A stretch of DNA of 64,000 bases from contig NC_051117.1 of assembly GCF_014839805.1 (NCBI RefSeq), forward strand, positions 8,556,001 through 8,620,000, read 5' to 3'. This stretch comes from Manduca sexta (taxonomy: Eukaryota > Arthropoda > Insecta > Lepidoptera > Sphingidae). The notes under the pieces were generated by a model. The model did no database searches. It was given only the letters and a program-made list of their open reading frames with translations, and had not been told where the DNA came from. A program made the position numbers and the translations under genes. Position 1 is the first letter of the stretch. Each line of letters starts with the position of its first letter. This document shows, one piece after another, positions 31,712-44,881 of this stretch.

Positions 31712-32492
31712 CTGTATACAACACATAGTGAATTTATTTTCTGCTCTATAATTTAATGTTCACTTGTATTAAGACAAGACTGTCACCGTGACTCTAGTTC
31801 CAGCCTCAGGATGAGCAAAATAATATTGGATTTTTTCCGTATTAGCACTAAATGTTGTTACGTTTATATTTATCCCGTTATATTTCTGCCTATCCATAAA
31901 AGGGAAAAGCTTGATGCTTTGTTGATGTTTGGAGATGAATGTGAATATGTTGTTGACACAATGGTCTGGTTTTCGCACTTCTACCTTCAAATATAATACA
32001 ACAGAGTAGTAAGAGCGTGGAACAGCCTCAATGAAAACAGGTTTAAGAACAAACTTGACAAATATGTTGCTGGGAAATGAAACCAGAATCAAGAATTACA
32101 GGATACAAGTATACCAGTTGAATAAACTGCCTGCCTGATAACAAATATATTGTATAACAGTTTACCATATATGCAAACTAACCCAACCAACTTGGGGGAT
32201 AAAAATTTACCCTAATTTGTCATACAGCAAATTTTTTAACTCCCGTCGGAAGCGAGACAAATCCTCGGTTCTTGCGGATGCGGTCGCGTGGCGTTTGATT
32301 TATACCCTCATTGCCATCATTGTGCTCTCCGTCAATGGTTTTTTTTTGAGTCTGGGGTGGGTAATGGAATTTTCATGTCGCCGGATCATAATTGTTTGAT
32401 TGGATATTGTTGATTGGTGAAGAATATTGCGTGGGGTACTGGATGAAATTTGAAAATTTTGAATAGTTTAATTATATTTTTATTACTGTTGA

Positions 32493-32590
32493 GTGACGAG
32501 ACGAGCATGCAGCTCGCCTGTTGGTAAACGATACGACCGTCCATGAACAGCAATCATATAGGACTTTGAATTATAAAGTACTGCGTCACT
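32493..32590 (+). repeat. Interspersed repeat R3 fragment
   Basis: TGACGAGACGAGCATGCAGC, GTTGGTAAACGATACGACCG and TTTGAATTATAAAGTACTG match the start of R3. Confidence 0.65.
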
Positions 32591-32599
32591 TTAAGATAT

Positions 32600-32835
32600 G
32601 TTGGTGGTAGGATATATTTTATATCTGCCCGTATAGTGACCACCGTACACAAGGTGTTAAAACCGCCATAGTGGCTCACCTAAGTGTGTTGCGTTCCGGG
32701 AATAGCCTGTGTGTACCCGGTTCCAACAGGCCGGCATAATTGTGTCGATTGCGAAGAGGTAATCTTCTCTCATCAGTCGACATTCTATTGGACCCTACTC
32801 CACTTAAAATCCGGTGCAGTGTCAATTTGCTGTGC
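32600..32835 (-). repeat. Interspersed repeat R2
   Basis: Reverse complement of R2: CCACCGTACACAAGGTG, GGCCGGCATAATTGTGTCGA and CATTCTATTGGACCCTACTC are present. Confidence 0.8.
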
Positions 32836-35800
32836 TCTTATAAAAAAAAAAGATGTTAAGTCTCATAATGCCCAATAATTATGCTAGCTACTTTATATGG
32901 TCGTTATCATAGTGTAGATAGTTGTACACGCTACAAACTTTGTTTTCCTCAGATAAACATACATATTTAAATTTCATGTCCTAATTACAAAAAGTAAGAT
33001 CAAAACTTTTAATTTAAAAATCGTTCCCACTTCATTCATACCTTCATTCAAAACACCATCATTCCAACATCATAATAACTTCAACAAAACACCCAACAGT
33101 CCCTCACCGCGGGAATGATGACTCTATTACAGGGTAATCCCGTTTTTTGATAAGTTTGCGAAACAATTTTTGCATATGTCAAGCTTGGAGGTGGTGGCAA
33201 TAACTCAACGGAGCCACTATCCATCATGGGCGAAATGAACTGTCTGCCCGCACCGCCGGGACGCGCGAGCTAATTTGGGGGAAATTAGAATGTGGAGCTG
33301 ATCGGGGGATTATTGGAGTTTATGATTAACAAGCAACTGTTGAGTAGTCTTGAATGGAACTCTTTGTTATTTTATTTATTTATTTCACTTCATACAGAAC
33401 ACGTAAAGGCGGATAATGCCAGAGGCATTCTCTGTCAGTCAACCTGTTATTACTTATTTTATCTATTTTGACTGTGTGATAAAAAGAGTTACAACAATAT
33501 TGACTGCTATTATAATTGAAGCAATAGTTTCTACTGCTGTGAAGCTTATTAGTCCGTAAATATGTCGGAAGATTTTTTGAATTAGTATAACTTTTGGTAA
33601 GTATTCATCAGCAAATACAATTGAGCGTAGATACGCAAAGAAGATCCAGCCCACAAAATGACACTTTTGCAATAGTGAATTTTTGCTCATTGATATTCTA
33701 TTTTATATTTTAATAATAAAATGTTTTAATCAACATATTTTGACTAAGATGTTTTTACTAATGGAAAATATAGACCTTATAGACTAGAACTAATTTAGCA
33801 TACTCGGCTCATTTTCGACCATACTGTGGGTTGGATGCTTTTTGCGTATCTACGTCCAATTAAAACCCTTTTTAAAGAGGAACTAGAGGCTATTATCGCT
33901 TAAAATTTCTTGTGGTTACGCACGGAAGAAAGTTTTGTACCTTAGCAAGTCATAACTTTATTGATCAACGTTTGTAGTGCGTCAGTGCTTGGTCAAGATT
34001 ACATCGTAACATTTTTTACACCTTCATTTCATCATTAACTTTCTTAATGAGGAAATAAGGTGCAACCATAACCAACGCTTGCTTAAAAAACTGCATATTG
34101 CGCATTTCAAAGAAGAATGAAAAGTAATTTATTTGACATGCATAGTACAATTAGCAACAAGTATCAAAATTAAACAAAAAATATTATATTATAACAAGTA
34201 AAACAGACGAAAATCCTGCATCCTACATGGGTGACCATTCAGCTGAAAATGGTTACCAATTTATTTATAAATGAAACCAATAATGCTAGACCGATTAAAA
34301 GTTAATCAAAACCTGAGTTTTATTTGAATAAGTAACATTAATGAACTTTTTACGTAAATCATGTAAAAAATTAAATAACCTAGTCAGTGACAACCATATT
34401 TAAAATTTTAATCTAATAAAATTCGCAACAAACATTTACTTACACTATAAATAGTCAATGCATCGTAGGGTTGTCGCAAAAAATAAAATGCGCGAAAAAA
34501 ATGCAAGTACGAACGCGAACAATTGCGCAAAAAGACCGGTTATGATATCCGTTTCCTGCAAGGGTTGCTCTGGTCATGTTTTACCCTTATATTTTATTGC
34601 CCTGTTGGAACGTTGGACGTTAATGTTGGTAAATGTGTGATTTATTCAACGGGATGCTTTTTACTCTTTATATTTGTGGAGGAATTAGATTTACGCTTGT
34701 CGAGTGCTTGTAAGGATTTTGGAAAGAATAATTTTTAAGGTGCATATAAAGGGGGGAACGATCGGTATAGGTTTGGTAGGGATGCATCGTGTGTAAAGAT
34801 CTCTTATAGTCCATCATTGTTATGACTTTTCTTAGTGAAAGATATTTTATTGATTGCAAATATTTTGTAATCGACTTAAAAAAACTCGGTTACTTCAGAA
34901 CTCGGTCATTTAAGAGCCGATTTAGAAAATGCTTTTTAATTCGAAAGAATATCCCTCCAGATTGTAAACAGTATACACAGAATATTAAATATTTTTTTGG
35001 TTTTTGAAGGTTTATTTTTTAGAATATTAATTTACGATAAACCTAAATGACATTTAATATTAAACAAATACATAATGGTAATATAGCTCAAAAGAAAAAC
35101 TCCTAATATCCCAGAATCTCCTCTAAAACCCCAAACACTTCTTCACTAGCACCAAAAAATTTCAAATTCCACATAAAAATTATCATCAACTATGATGACG
35201 CGTCACCAAAAATCTAACCTAAATTACATCGTTGCCAGTTTGCGGGTGCAGATGGCAGGGAGAAGGGGAAGGGGGGGGGGGGGGTGAAAAAACGCAAATG
35301 TCAAACAGGGGCTGGCAGAGTTATAGCTTCAATTACGGGACGGTGGGCGCGGCCGATTAAAATGTCTTGACGTGGCGATACTGAGCGTTTTTTTTGCGCA
35401 TTTCGCGTTCCCATTTCGCTTTTTTATTATTTCGCAACGGCTGTTTTATGGTTATGAGTCGGTTCTGCTGACTTTTTGTTGCTGTCTGTACGTATTTTTA
35501 ATTTTTGTTCAAATCGCTTGATTGCTATGATGTACGTTATAGTGTTGAGTTATGTTTGCGGGTTGATGTTTTACTAGTATTGTTAGGAGCTAAGAATTGT
35601 TAATTTTAACGGTTCGTATTTCTACTTTAAATTATTTATAGTTTTAAATTTTATGCAATTATTTTAGCCTTTTTTGTATTATACACTGCTAAAACAATAA
35701 TTTAAGAAATTGTATTATATGGAAGACGGGCTTAATGGACTTGTTTCCAGAGACGTAATAAATAAATAAAAAAAATAAAACAATAATAAAAACAGAACAT

Positions 35801-36122
35801 AATGACAACATAACGAGAATGACAGTTAAATTGGACGGAAGTTTATTACAATATGGTCAGATCAACTCCTTTTTTCTAAAAGACATAAACTATATCACAA
35901 CAAAATATTTTTTACTTTAAACATAGATGTTTATTATAAACAAAATAAGTCATATAAGCCAGTTACAATCCCTGATGATGACTGCCTCGTTGCTTAAAAG
36001 CTTCTACCCTCTCCCTTTTACAAAACTAAGCGATTTCGCCAAAAATCTCACTTCCATTTAAATAGCTCTCTATTTAGCCGTCATGCGACCGCATTTGCGA
36101 GTTCCGTAGCTAGGAAGCGCGT

Positions 36123-36175
36123 GCGTGGCGGCCGCGTGGCGTGCGCGTGGCGGACGCGTGGCGTGCGTGTGGCGG
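36123..36175. repeat. GC-rich 22-bp minisatellite
   Basis: Two 22-bp units (36,123-36,144 and 36,145-36,166) and a partial third. They share GCGTGGCGG and CGCGTGGCGTGC and differ at one base. CpG-dense, in AT-rich intron. Confidence 0.8.
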
Positions 36176-37904
36176 CGGTGAGAAACACCCTTGTATTGGG
36201 CAAGGCAATGGATTTAAAATTGACTTTTCGAGTTCTGGCATTTTTCACTTTGGATCGTATCTGCTGGGTTTAATTCGATGGTAAATTAGGTTATGATAAA
36301 CATTGGGGTCGTTTCGTAATTACAAATATATAAAACATAGTAATAATAATCTGTTTTTTCAAAGGAGGTTGTGGTAAAGGCAATTGGCTCGCTCCTTTTT
36401 TGTAGGGCCTAATATAGTCCGCATAAATTCAAAAAGGCAAAATATATAAAGACAAAATATCAAGTCAAAATTGATGGGTCTATATCTCCACATCACGACG
36501 AAGAACCAAATAATTTGAATAGCATAAAAATGCAGCCAAATACTCGGTCTCCCTGTGTTGCTTGTCACCTAAAATAATTTAAGTACAATGTTACTCGAAT
36601 GAGCAAATCTACTCAATAAGCAATCCACTGGTGTACAATATCAATGTGCATCGGTTTAAAGTAATACAATTTGGTCCACCCTCTCAAATGATTCGTACGG
36701 GGCCAATAATCCTCGTTTATTGTTCCATAATGGACCCCGCGACGGGAGCAGTTGAAATCCACCCCACACGACAATACGCCGCGAATATATTTTTACGACT
36801 GCCAATGTGTAGATGAATTTGATTTTTTGAATTTAGAATGTCAGGTGTTGCTAGTTTTAAAATTCTTTGTTGACATAGGTAGTTTGTTGTTGGTAACTCA
36901 TAAAATAGTAGAGCGTATCGACGCTTCAAAGGCAATCATATCTAAGCGACAACAGCAAACTTTTGAGTCAAGCTATTTATAGTTTTGTTTTAATACAAAA
37001 AATCATAACTATTAAAATGTGTACGTTATAAAAATAAAGTTTAATAATATAAAAATTTACCAAGATATACAAAACCTTGATAAAATTACGGAGAAAAGTC
37101 TGGCAATTCCAAATATTTACATAACTCATTTTTGGTATAATATACATTCTAGAAAATCACATGACTATGATCTTGACTCAACATATCAGTTATCAGACCA
37201 ATCTAATGTGGATTGGTAGACCCTTAAATTATAAGCGTAAAGGTCTATTTTGAGATGTATTTACTCCTGTTTTTAATAACTGATCCCAATCTTAATCTTC
37301 GTTCCTAATCTGAATAGAAACCAATAGTATATACGTACCTACTAAATTTGTAAATATGAAAAAAACTGTTCTAATTGGGCTATTTTTGCGATGGATCGAA
37401 AAACGATTGGTATCTTTGAAAATGGCGTCTTTTGGATCTATCTATTACTACCAATCATCATTACCAGTTTTTCTAACTATACTTTTATATGCTATACTTA
37501 AATTCCTAAACGAATTCCTCTTTGCACAAGGCTAATTCATACACAAACATTATTACTGCTGATTCCATCTCATCCTCAATAGATACAACAGTACCATTAA
37601 AAGGAAATGCGTTTGCATCACTATCTCCCCCCCACTCGAGCTCAAGTGTTGCAAGCTCACAAATCCACGCGTCTAATTACGATGTTGCCAGATTAGATAA
37701 AATCGGTGATAGATTCACTTATTAGTTTGTAAACGTGTGTCAGTGTTTGTCGTTGCTACCGATTATTAATTTCTGTTATCTGTTCCGGTATTTTGTGGGT
37801 AGTATTATATTACAATGGTGGTTTATTATTTGATGGTAAGCAGGATAAACAGTAGTATCAGGAAATTTCAATTAAAGTATTAAATACTCATTCGTCACCT
37901 TGAA

Positions 37905-38035
37905 ATATTGAGAGGGATTGGCTTTAGTCCACCACGCGGCCGTGGTGCGGATTGCGAATCTTAAATCGCTTAAAATTCTTCTATAGAATTTCGAAGGTGT
38001 GCAGATTTCCTCATGATGTTATCTTTCGACGAATG
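37905..38035 (-). repeat. SINE S2 scrambled fragment
   Basis: Contains GAGAGGGATTGGCTTTAGTC and CCACCACG in minus orientation, next to TATAGAATTTCGAAGGTGTG in the other orientation. Confidence 0.6.
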
Positions 38036-38454
38036 TGTCTTAGGAATGGGATTTCGATTTATTCAAAATTAAATATTTCAATATTAAAATTGTTTATATA
38101 TTTACTTGTCCTCAGTTGAAAATGGTATCGAAAAGAATGACTCTAAAGCGCGTCCAACTAAGATACTTTTGAACGTACTAAAGCATTATCGTATTTAAGA
38201 TTTCGTATTTCAGACATATTTACTGAATATACTGATAATGTTACTATCAAACTTCATGCCAACACAATTAAAAACGATTACTTTTACTTTGATACCATAA
38301 TGCTTTCTCCTATCAGTCAAATCTATCAATTAATATTACTGTTGGAAAATTAACGTATTAATTTCATAAAATTATTAAGATAAGAATCCATCATTTCCAA
38401 TATTAATCGAAGAACCATGTCGGCATAACAAAAACCACACATTGTGATATTAAG

Positions 38455-38640
38455 AGCGTCATTCCGTACGATAATTCAAGGGGCGCGGGCCCAGGACGTC
38501 CGGAGCGAGAGGAGCACGTGTCTCGCATCCGGTCCGCCATCTTGGCACAGCCGCGCCCCCCACATCCGGTGAACGCTCTCCGTTCCGTCACGCAACCCAT
38601 TGACGGAGCGTCGAGGTCGGGGAATGAGCGGGAATAGTTT
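38455..38640. promoter_or_regulatory. GC-rich intronic island
   Basis: CpG-dense block with GGGGCGCGGGCCCAGGACGT, an E-box CACGTG and CCGGTCCGCCATCTTG (38,529-38,544), the exact reverse complement of a word at 54,532. It matches no repeat family here. Possible enhancer or promoter. Confidence 0.35.
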
Positions 38641-39469
38641 GGGTTTGTTGTGATTTTTGATTCGATGTTTTTAGTAATGTGTATTTGATTTGAAAATACA
38701 TGTGTTGCCCGGGGAATTTGTGCCCAATGATCTTCATCATTAGACTCACTATCTATTATGTATAAAATGAAAAATATTCATAAACCCTTGATGTAGTAGT
38801 GTGTACATATCGGCATAAAGACTTGAATAATAAATTTATGTATTTCGTGATTTAGTAAATTGTAAAACAAAAAATTGGTGATAGCTTACAATTCTGCATT
38901 GGATTAATCTACGAATCAGTACACTAACCTATCGTATTTAATCTAGCGCATATAAAAACTATCATTATTTCGTGGCCCACCACGATACATTTTCCTCACC
39001 ACTCAATCAAACACGCAAACTTATACACTGTTTGACAGCGAAAGGGTTCAAATTACAATGGCGCGTCATGAAATTTCTTCCCTAAAAGGGAAAGAGAGCT
39101 CAGTTTCCGATAAACACTTTTTCTTATATTTTATTGATAGTTTTATGTGTAATTGTGTTGATGTGATGTTCCCCTTTGCCGTTCGTAGATACATTTCGTT
39201 TGTTATGGTAAAGGTACTACTTTATATCGAATGCATTCTTAGGATAAAGGTTATCTTCCCTTTCCATTAAATATTAATATTAATTGTCATTGTTTTAATA
39301 TAGCAATAGCGTCTTGTTTTCCTTATATCAAAAAACTTCACAGTCGAATTGATTGAGATACATGTGTTAGACGGAGGTTGGTTTTAGACTCTAATGAACT
39401 ATTGCATAGTTTACATGATTACTTATACACACACTATACACTGCATCAGTATTCCATTAGGTTAGGCTT

Positions 39470-39625
39470 AGGTTGGTAGGATATATTTTACCACCAGCAG
39501 GACTTTAGTATTATGTATCGCCTGGATAGCGACCAGCGTACACAAGGTATAAAATCCATAGTGACTCATGTAAATGTGTTGCCAATCGGGATCACTCTGT
39601 GTTTATCCTGTTTCGAAAAGACCGG
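39470..39625 (-). repeat. Interspersed repeat R2, eroded
   Basis: GGTAGGATATATTTTACCAC, TGGATAGCGACCAGCGTACA and AAGACCGGCATA match R2 in minus orientation. Confidence 0.65.
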
Positions 39626-39629
39626 CATA

Positions 39630-39740
39630 TTTCTGTCATCTCATCTCATCAGCCTACAACTGTCCACTGCTGGACATAGGCCTCCCTTAGAGCGCGCCAC
39701 GTTGCTCGGTCTTCCGCTCTCCTCATCCAGCGTCCACCGG
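39630..39740 (-). mobile_element. RTE 3'-end scrap
   Basis: CATCAGCCTAC...TGTCCACTGCTGGACATAGG matches, in minus orientation, the 3' end of the RTE at 1,790-3,600, and only about 110 bases remain. It lies about 130 bases from the sv paired-box exon. Confidence 0.7.
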
Positions 39741-39873
39741 CCATTTATTTCTTTCAATCTCTTGTCAAATCCCTTTCAATCTGAATATCTCTTACCATCG
39801 GATACCGTGGAGTCACTGTTCATGGTTGCTTGCTACCAGACAAATAGCTTCCACTTTTAATAAAAAACCTTAC

Positions 39874-40071
39874 CTGTTTATACTGGATACTGAAGGCACA
39901 TTATCCTGGCTGCAGATGCCCTCGCTCAGCAGCCGGTCCCTGATCTCCCAAGCGAACATGGTCGGGTTCTCGCGCTTGTACGCTGCTATCGCGTCCACGA
40001 CTGGCGGGGTGGCGACTTTGGGCTTCGACCCACCGATGACCCCCGCCTTGAAGCTGCCAGTTTCGTAGTAC
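39874..40071 (-). CDS. sv exon, second half of the paired domain
   Basis: The acceptor TATCACCAG precedes 40,071 and the donor AACAG|GTAAGG follows 39,874. Read after a split Arg: [60 protein letters not shown] and VSSIN. This is the linker and the C-terminal RED subdomain, with the WEIRDRLL and VPSVSSINR hallmarks that place it in Pax2/5/8 or a close class. It binds DNA together with the N-terminal half. Confidence 0.98.
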
Positions 40072-40439
40072 CTGGTGATAGAGTTTTTAATGAGTGTTTG
40101 TATTCTTGTTAGGAAAATATTAAGCGACGCTCTCCATACTAACTTATCCTTTACACATCTAAAGAAAATATTCCAAAGAAGTTCGCGTCGCACAAGTTTT
40201 GTAGTTTTACCCAAAGCAAGAACAAATTATAACTAAAAAATGAAAATTATTTCAATATATTCAAAGTAAAACTTGCTCAATCATTTGGATAATACTGATG
40301 TTTCATTTAAGTACTAATATGATGAATGTGTTAGTAGAACACATTTATGCGAACACCGATCAATATTATGTATCTCCTGCTAAGCAAACTGTATTCTCAT
40401 GTGACTTCTTTAGAATAAATTTCGTTTAATGTTTTAATG

Positions 40440-40625
40440 AATGACGTGCTGGTGTTAGGATTTTGTAGTTGACCACTGTATCAAGATGTTAAACTCGCTA
40501 TAGTAGCACTCGAAGCATTGCATTCCGGATCAGTATGCATATTTCCGGTTAAACCAGGCGATTTCGAATAGCGAGGGGTTATCATCTGTTCAGCCGATAC
40601 TACTATCAAGTGTAGTGGAGTCAAT
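40440..40625 (-). repeat. Interspersed repeat R2, strongly eroded
   Basis: Order and spacing of TTGACCACTGTATCAAGATG, GCATTGCATTCCGGATCAG and GGGGTTATCATCTGTTCAGC match R2 in minus orientation. Confidence 0.5.
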
Positions 40626-40797
40626 TAATCGTACTTGAAGTAGAAAAAAAAGATGTTTTTTTTATGATTATTAACACATTTCTCAGTCTAAGAAGTATAC
40701 GCAGAAATTGCTGAACTATTTTGTTTCTAGTACTACAAAGTGAGTTCAATGTATCTGATGTCAAACGAAGTTAAGTTCAAGGAAAAATCTTCCAGCT

Positions 40798-41019
40798 AGA
40801 GATATTGTATTCCTTGATCAGCACAGTTATTCCTGTCTAATTGTGTCTTTACATTCCGCATAAAATACCTACTGCTTAATCCAGCCATTAGCATACATGA
40901 TCTTAACCAGAAATATTGTTTTCCTAGCTCGGCACAACTGTGCCAGTCTGCCTAATTATGACTTTACGTTCCGCCTAAAATACATATCCCTTAATACAGT
41001 CATCAGCATACACGATCTT
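40798..41019. repeat. Two-unit imperfect tandem duplication, ~111 bp
   Basis: Units 40,798-40,904 and 40,909-41,019 share AGA(G/A)ATATTG, TTTAC(A/G)TTCCGC, TAAAATAC and AGCATACA(T/C)GATCTT. Confidence 0.75.
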
Positions 41020-41454
41020 CTGTTACTTTTGGTATAAACAATTGTCACTTAACATAAGGTAACTAAGCTACTAAGGGACCAAACAATAAAATCACAAAAC
41101 TACAAATAACACCAAAGAAATCGCAACATATTGCAGAATCGTCTATATTCCCAAATTGACCATAAACTGGCCCCTCTCGCTCACAGGTCTCCCGCGGGAC
41201 CCGGCATTACACTGACGAAAATTAAATTCACAATGAAATAATGGCACTGTATTATGACAATTCGATTTGGCTCACCCCTTCTCTGCTCTTTAAAGTATGG
41301 ATGATTTATTGTTGCTACTTTTTGATTAGTCGAGTTTGATTGGATTTTTTATATTTAAAAAGTATGCAGTTTTTGTGTCGTATTTTTATAGAGCTATAGT
41401 ATGATGATTTCTTATATTTGGATGTTAGATATTGAAATAAAACTAGTTTTTGGA

Positions 41455-41790
41455 TTTTATCTCGGTTTTTTTATGTTTTAAATTTCTCCCGACTGAAACC
41501 TAAAACCGACTACCAGATTTCAAGACGATGAGCTCATTCTGCCTAGACCGGGCCGTCAACAGCTAAAACTAAATATTTATAACTGTAAAATGTAGGTAGA
41601 TAACTGACACGGGGCGAACCTACACCTTCTTCGATCGTCACTTTCTATGAACTTTACTTCGCCTAACATCAGGTGCAGTAAAGCAACTTTGCCTAGCCAC
41701 ATAAAAAAACTTCCCCTTACTCCGCTCCATGACAATAAAGACAACAGCCTTCGAAACGTCTGGAGAAAATTTTGAAAACTAGTATTCCGA
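41455..41790. repeat. Diverged R5-related segment
   Basis: Starts ATCTCGGTTTTTTTATGTTT, TTTCTCCCGACTGAAACC and ends GCCTTCGAAACGTCTGGAGA in opposite orientation, so it may be a two-ended element. Confidence 0.5.
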
Positions 41791-41796
41791 TACTGT

Positions 41797-41847
41797 ATGT
41801 ACACTTTAAAGTGTACTTTATTGTTTATTACACTTTAAAGTGTACAT
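41797..41847. repeat. Perfect 19-bp inverted repeat, itself palindromic
   Basis: ATGTACACTTTAAAGTGTA (41,797-41,815) and its reverse complement (41,829-41,847) flank a 13-base loop. Each arm also contains the palindrome TACACTTTAAAGTGTA. Confidence 0.95.
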
Positions 41848-43652
41848 AACACTAAATTTTTATAATATAGTGGTGTACTAGCAAAAATACTTTCTATCAT
41901 ACAATATCCCATCACATCACGGCATATCAACTCAAAGTAAAATCTTAAGCGAATTAAGACCGCACTCACTCAATTTGGTATTAGGGCGCGTGCACGTAGA
42001 GTGTTTTGTGGAATTATTCACAAACGCACCCGGGATAAGTCAATTACGAGTGTGATCACACCCTAAGTGATGCTGTATCGATGTACTGTCGCTTGCACAC
42101 GGTTTTTTATTGTTTTTTTATTTGCTATTAACTGAATTAAAAAATTGATTACTTTAAAAAGTTATTCTTGATTATGATGATAGTTATTTTCCTCGTTTTA
42201 ATGGGTCAACTAAGGAACCATCGCTGAGAAAGCCGTCAGAGATATAATAGTCGTGTTGTCGACTTTAAGGTTGATTTTATACTAAACTTTAGTTAATATA
42301 AACTTTATCTGTAGTGGTATTATGTTTAATTTATGTACCCCATTATAGACAAAAAGGTTGGAAATAAAATTACTAATACACTGTGGCTCTACATTTCATG
42401 TAAAAATCTCAATTATTTTCTTGTCAAATATAGTAATTCGATCACCCATCATCACTATTCACATTATAAATCGAATATATCTACAAAATATATGCACATA
42501 TTTATAAATGAAGTTTTTTTTAAATCATTCACTTTCGCACCTGACTGTACCGAGGGGTTGGGAACAAGGGCGCTCGTGTCGGTCCTTCGGGAATCCGCTA
42601 ACATTATCGTAATGCAGAGGGTTCCGCACCTATGTTCTAGGGTTAGGTGACGAGAAAATAAATACATTGTTCTCATTTACGTTATTGGTACTTTGTTCAG
42701 TGTGTTGTTTGTAACCAATAATAAGATATTATAATAACTATTGAACTACGCTATTGTATTGGGTATTACCTGTAAAATAGTATGTGGAAAATAAATAAAT
42801 AAAAAAAATGTTAAATATTTTTTTAAACATTTAGCACATCTATTTTAACTAAGTGGTACTCGCTGTTTCGTTCGCGTAAAAACTCTTTTCCTTAATAATA
42901 AGCCTTAAAACAATGCACGACGCCATTACTACCAATTAGAAAAAAAAACAGATTAAAAAATTCCACTATATCCCATGGGAGAAAATTACCAATATAAAAA
43001 TTAACCTATGTATTAATTCAGAACATGGTTATACCCTTGTGTCAACTTTCATCCAAATCCATTCAACTGTCCCTGCATTTACTTCTTACAAACATCTAAA
43101 CATTTCACAAACTAAAAAGTTTAAAAAAGTTATTTTCTTTAAAAAGTTATTCTTGATTATGATGATAAATTTTATTTTTTTCGCATTTATAATATTACAA
43201 GATAAAAATACTAACACACAATAAAACAAAATACCTTCCAGTTAGAGCAAACAAAATATTATTTTTATGTCTGGATTTTCCTGATCTAAGTCAGACACCT
43301 CCATAATCCCTTGGTTCTATTCCCCATCAATCAGTAATGACTAGAACCTACCACCATTTTCATCTCTAAAAAAGTATTGAGCAGCTTGGTGAGTATTGAG
43401 CATTATGCCATCAACCAAAAACACAGTCAAGCCGCTGTAATAGAAAACCCAATAAGCTCGTAAGCTCGCTAATCTGTCGTAAGCTCGTTTGTAAGCTCCG
43501 ATAAGCGCATTAAGCGCCCCGAGCGGTTCGCTATCTAGATCGCCGATATGTTTCGACACTCGACACTGGACAATTTGTATCGCGTTATGATTTATTGAGA
43601 ATTATTGATGTCCACAAGATAATATAATAAGTTTATTGAATTATATATTAGA

Positions 43653-43770
43653 CTAGCTTTTGCTCGCGGCTTCGCCGGCGTGAAGGAGTTGTCCAGTGCT
43701 TTGGGCTGTGCGTTGATAGATCACTATGTCAGTCAGACAGTCAGTCACCTTTGAGTTATATATATTTAGA
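43653..43770 (-). mobile_element. 118-bp mini-Helitron
   Basis: On the minus strand it runs from TC (43,770-43,769) to CTAG (43,656-43,653), with a CGCCGGCGAAGCCGCGAGC hairpin before the end. Junction bases A (43,652) and T (43,771) fit Helitron targeting. Confidence 0.75.
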
Positions 43771-43846
43771 TTTGTTTCATTGGTTTTGAAGTGTTTAAAA
43801 TATTGTAGAGTTCATATAGGTATAAATATGCATAAATATAATAATT

Positions 43847-43935
43847 TCAACCCTGTATTATATACTGTCCCACTGTTGGGCACGGGCCTCTTCTACTACT
43901 GAGAGGGATTAGACCTTAGTCCACCACGCTGGTAT
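43847..43935 (-). repeat. SINE S2 3' fragment
   Basis: CCTGTATTATATACTGTCCC, GGGCACGGGCCTC and GTCCACCACGCTGG are the reverse complement of the S2 tail. Confidence 0.7.
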
Positions 43936-43939
43936 ATGC

Positions 43940-44045
43940 TATGCATAAGCGGTCTGCAAATCGTTCTATCGATAATTAGTTTCTAAATAAATTATATATA
44001 AAAGGAAGCCGGCAGGAATCAGCTTGTACAGACCCTTCTCTACTG
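43940..44045. repeat. Fragment of MITE M2 (CAGTGGCGAA ends)
   Basis: GCAAATCGTTCTATCGATAA and AAAGGAAGCCGGCAGGAATC match the elements at 60,297 and 61,027; one end reads CTCTACTGG. Confidence 0.6.
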
Positions 44046-44269
44046 GTAGGGTTTACTATCATCATCATCATTATCAGCCGCATAAAGTCCACTGTTGATC
44101 ATAGACCTAAAGATTTCCAGACGGACCTGTCGAAAGCGGCCTGAATCCAACGTGTTACTGCGACTTTTATCAAGTCGTCTATACTTTACTATCAATTTAA
44201 TTAATTTAAACGTTAGTTGTATATAATGAAAGACTAATTTATGCAACTATAATATATAGTTACTGTTGG

Positions 44270-44475
44270 ATCTTTTCTTTATTCAAGACTAAGAGGCGAC
44301 GCCGCCCGCGTCTACAAGTTTTTGTGGGATGAAAAGCTTATAGCACTCAGGATTAATGTAGCTTCTAATTAGTGAAAGAATTTCAGTATCATCAAAATCG
44401 GTTCAGTATTTCCAGAGAAAACCTTTACAATCCTACGAACAAATGAAACAAACTTTTAATCTTTATATTATTAGG
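44270..44475 (-). mobile_element. Decayed Helitron-like segment
   Basis: GCGACGCCGCCCGCG hairpin, GTTTTTGTGGGATGAAAAGC and ATATTATTAGGATGAAC resemble the + copy at 48,118-48,315 read in reverse. Termini are eroded. Confidence 0.5.
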
Positions 44476-44881
44476 ATGAACTGAAGAAATTATGAATTTT
44501 ACAACTCACACTACATTAATATGATATTCCAAAATACTTAATATAACTTGTCATAAATGTTAAGAATGAGTCACTACTAATTCCAAATGTATGACGATAC
44601 GTATAACTATCCATCCTCTATAACCAAGTTTTCATACAAATACAATAGCATGACTTAGTATGACGGATATTTCACCATTTGAAGCATCTATTACAAGTGT
44701 TGTACTATACTTTTCCATACAAAGACTTATGCCACGAATCAAACTAGCTATTGAGGGTACAGTGTGTTGGAACTAAAATGTTATTGTGGACTCTCGAAAC
44801 AAAAACAACCACTAGGTATGTTCAAGAAGAGTATATTTAGTTGAATGAATTAAAATTACTATAATACACTATTTATAAAAT

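Larger units (their letters stand above)
31712..39873 (-). other. sv large intron after the paired-box exon
   Basis: Holds R3 and R2 fragments (32,493-32,835), GC-rich islands near 33,100-33,290, 35,220-35,440, 36,060-36,200, 36,690-36,800, 37,600-37,740 and 38,455-38,640, a 14-G run (35,271-35,284), a GC minisatellite (36,123-36,175), a SINE S2 scrap (37,905-38,035), R2 (39,470-39,625) and an RTE 3' scrap (39,630-39,740). No other gene recognised. Confidence 0.55.
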
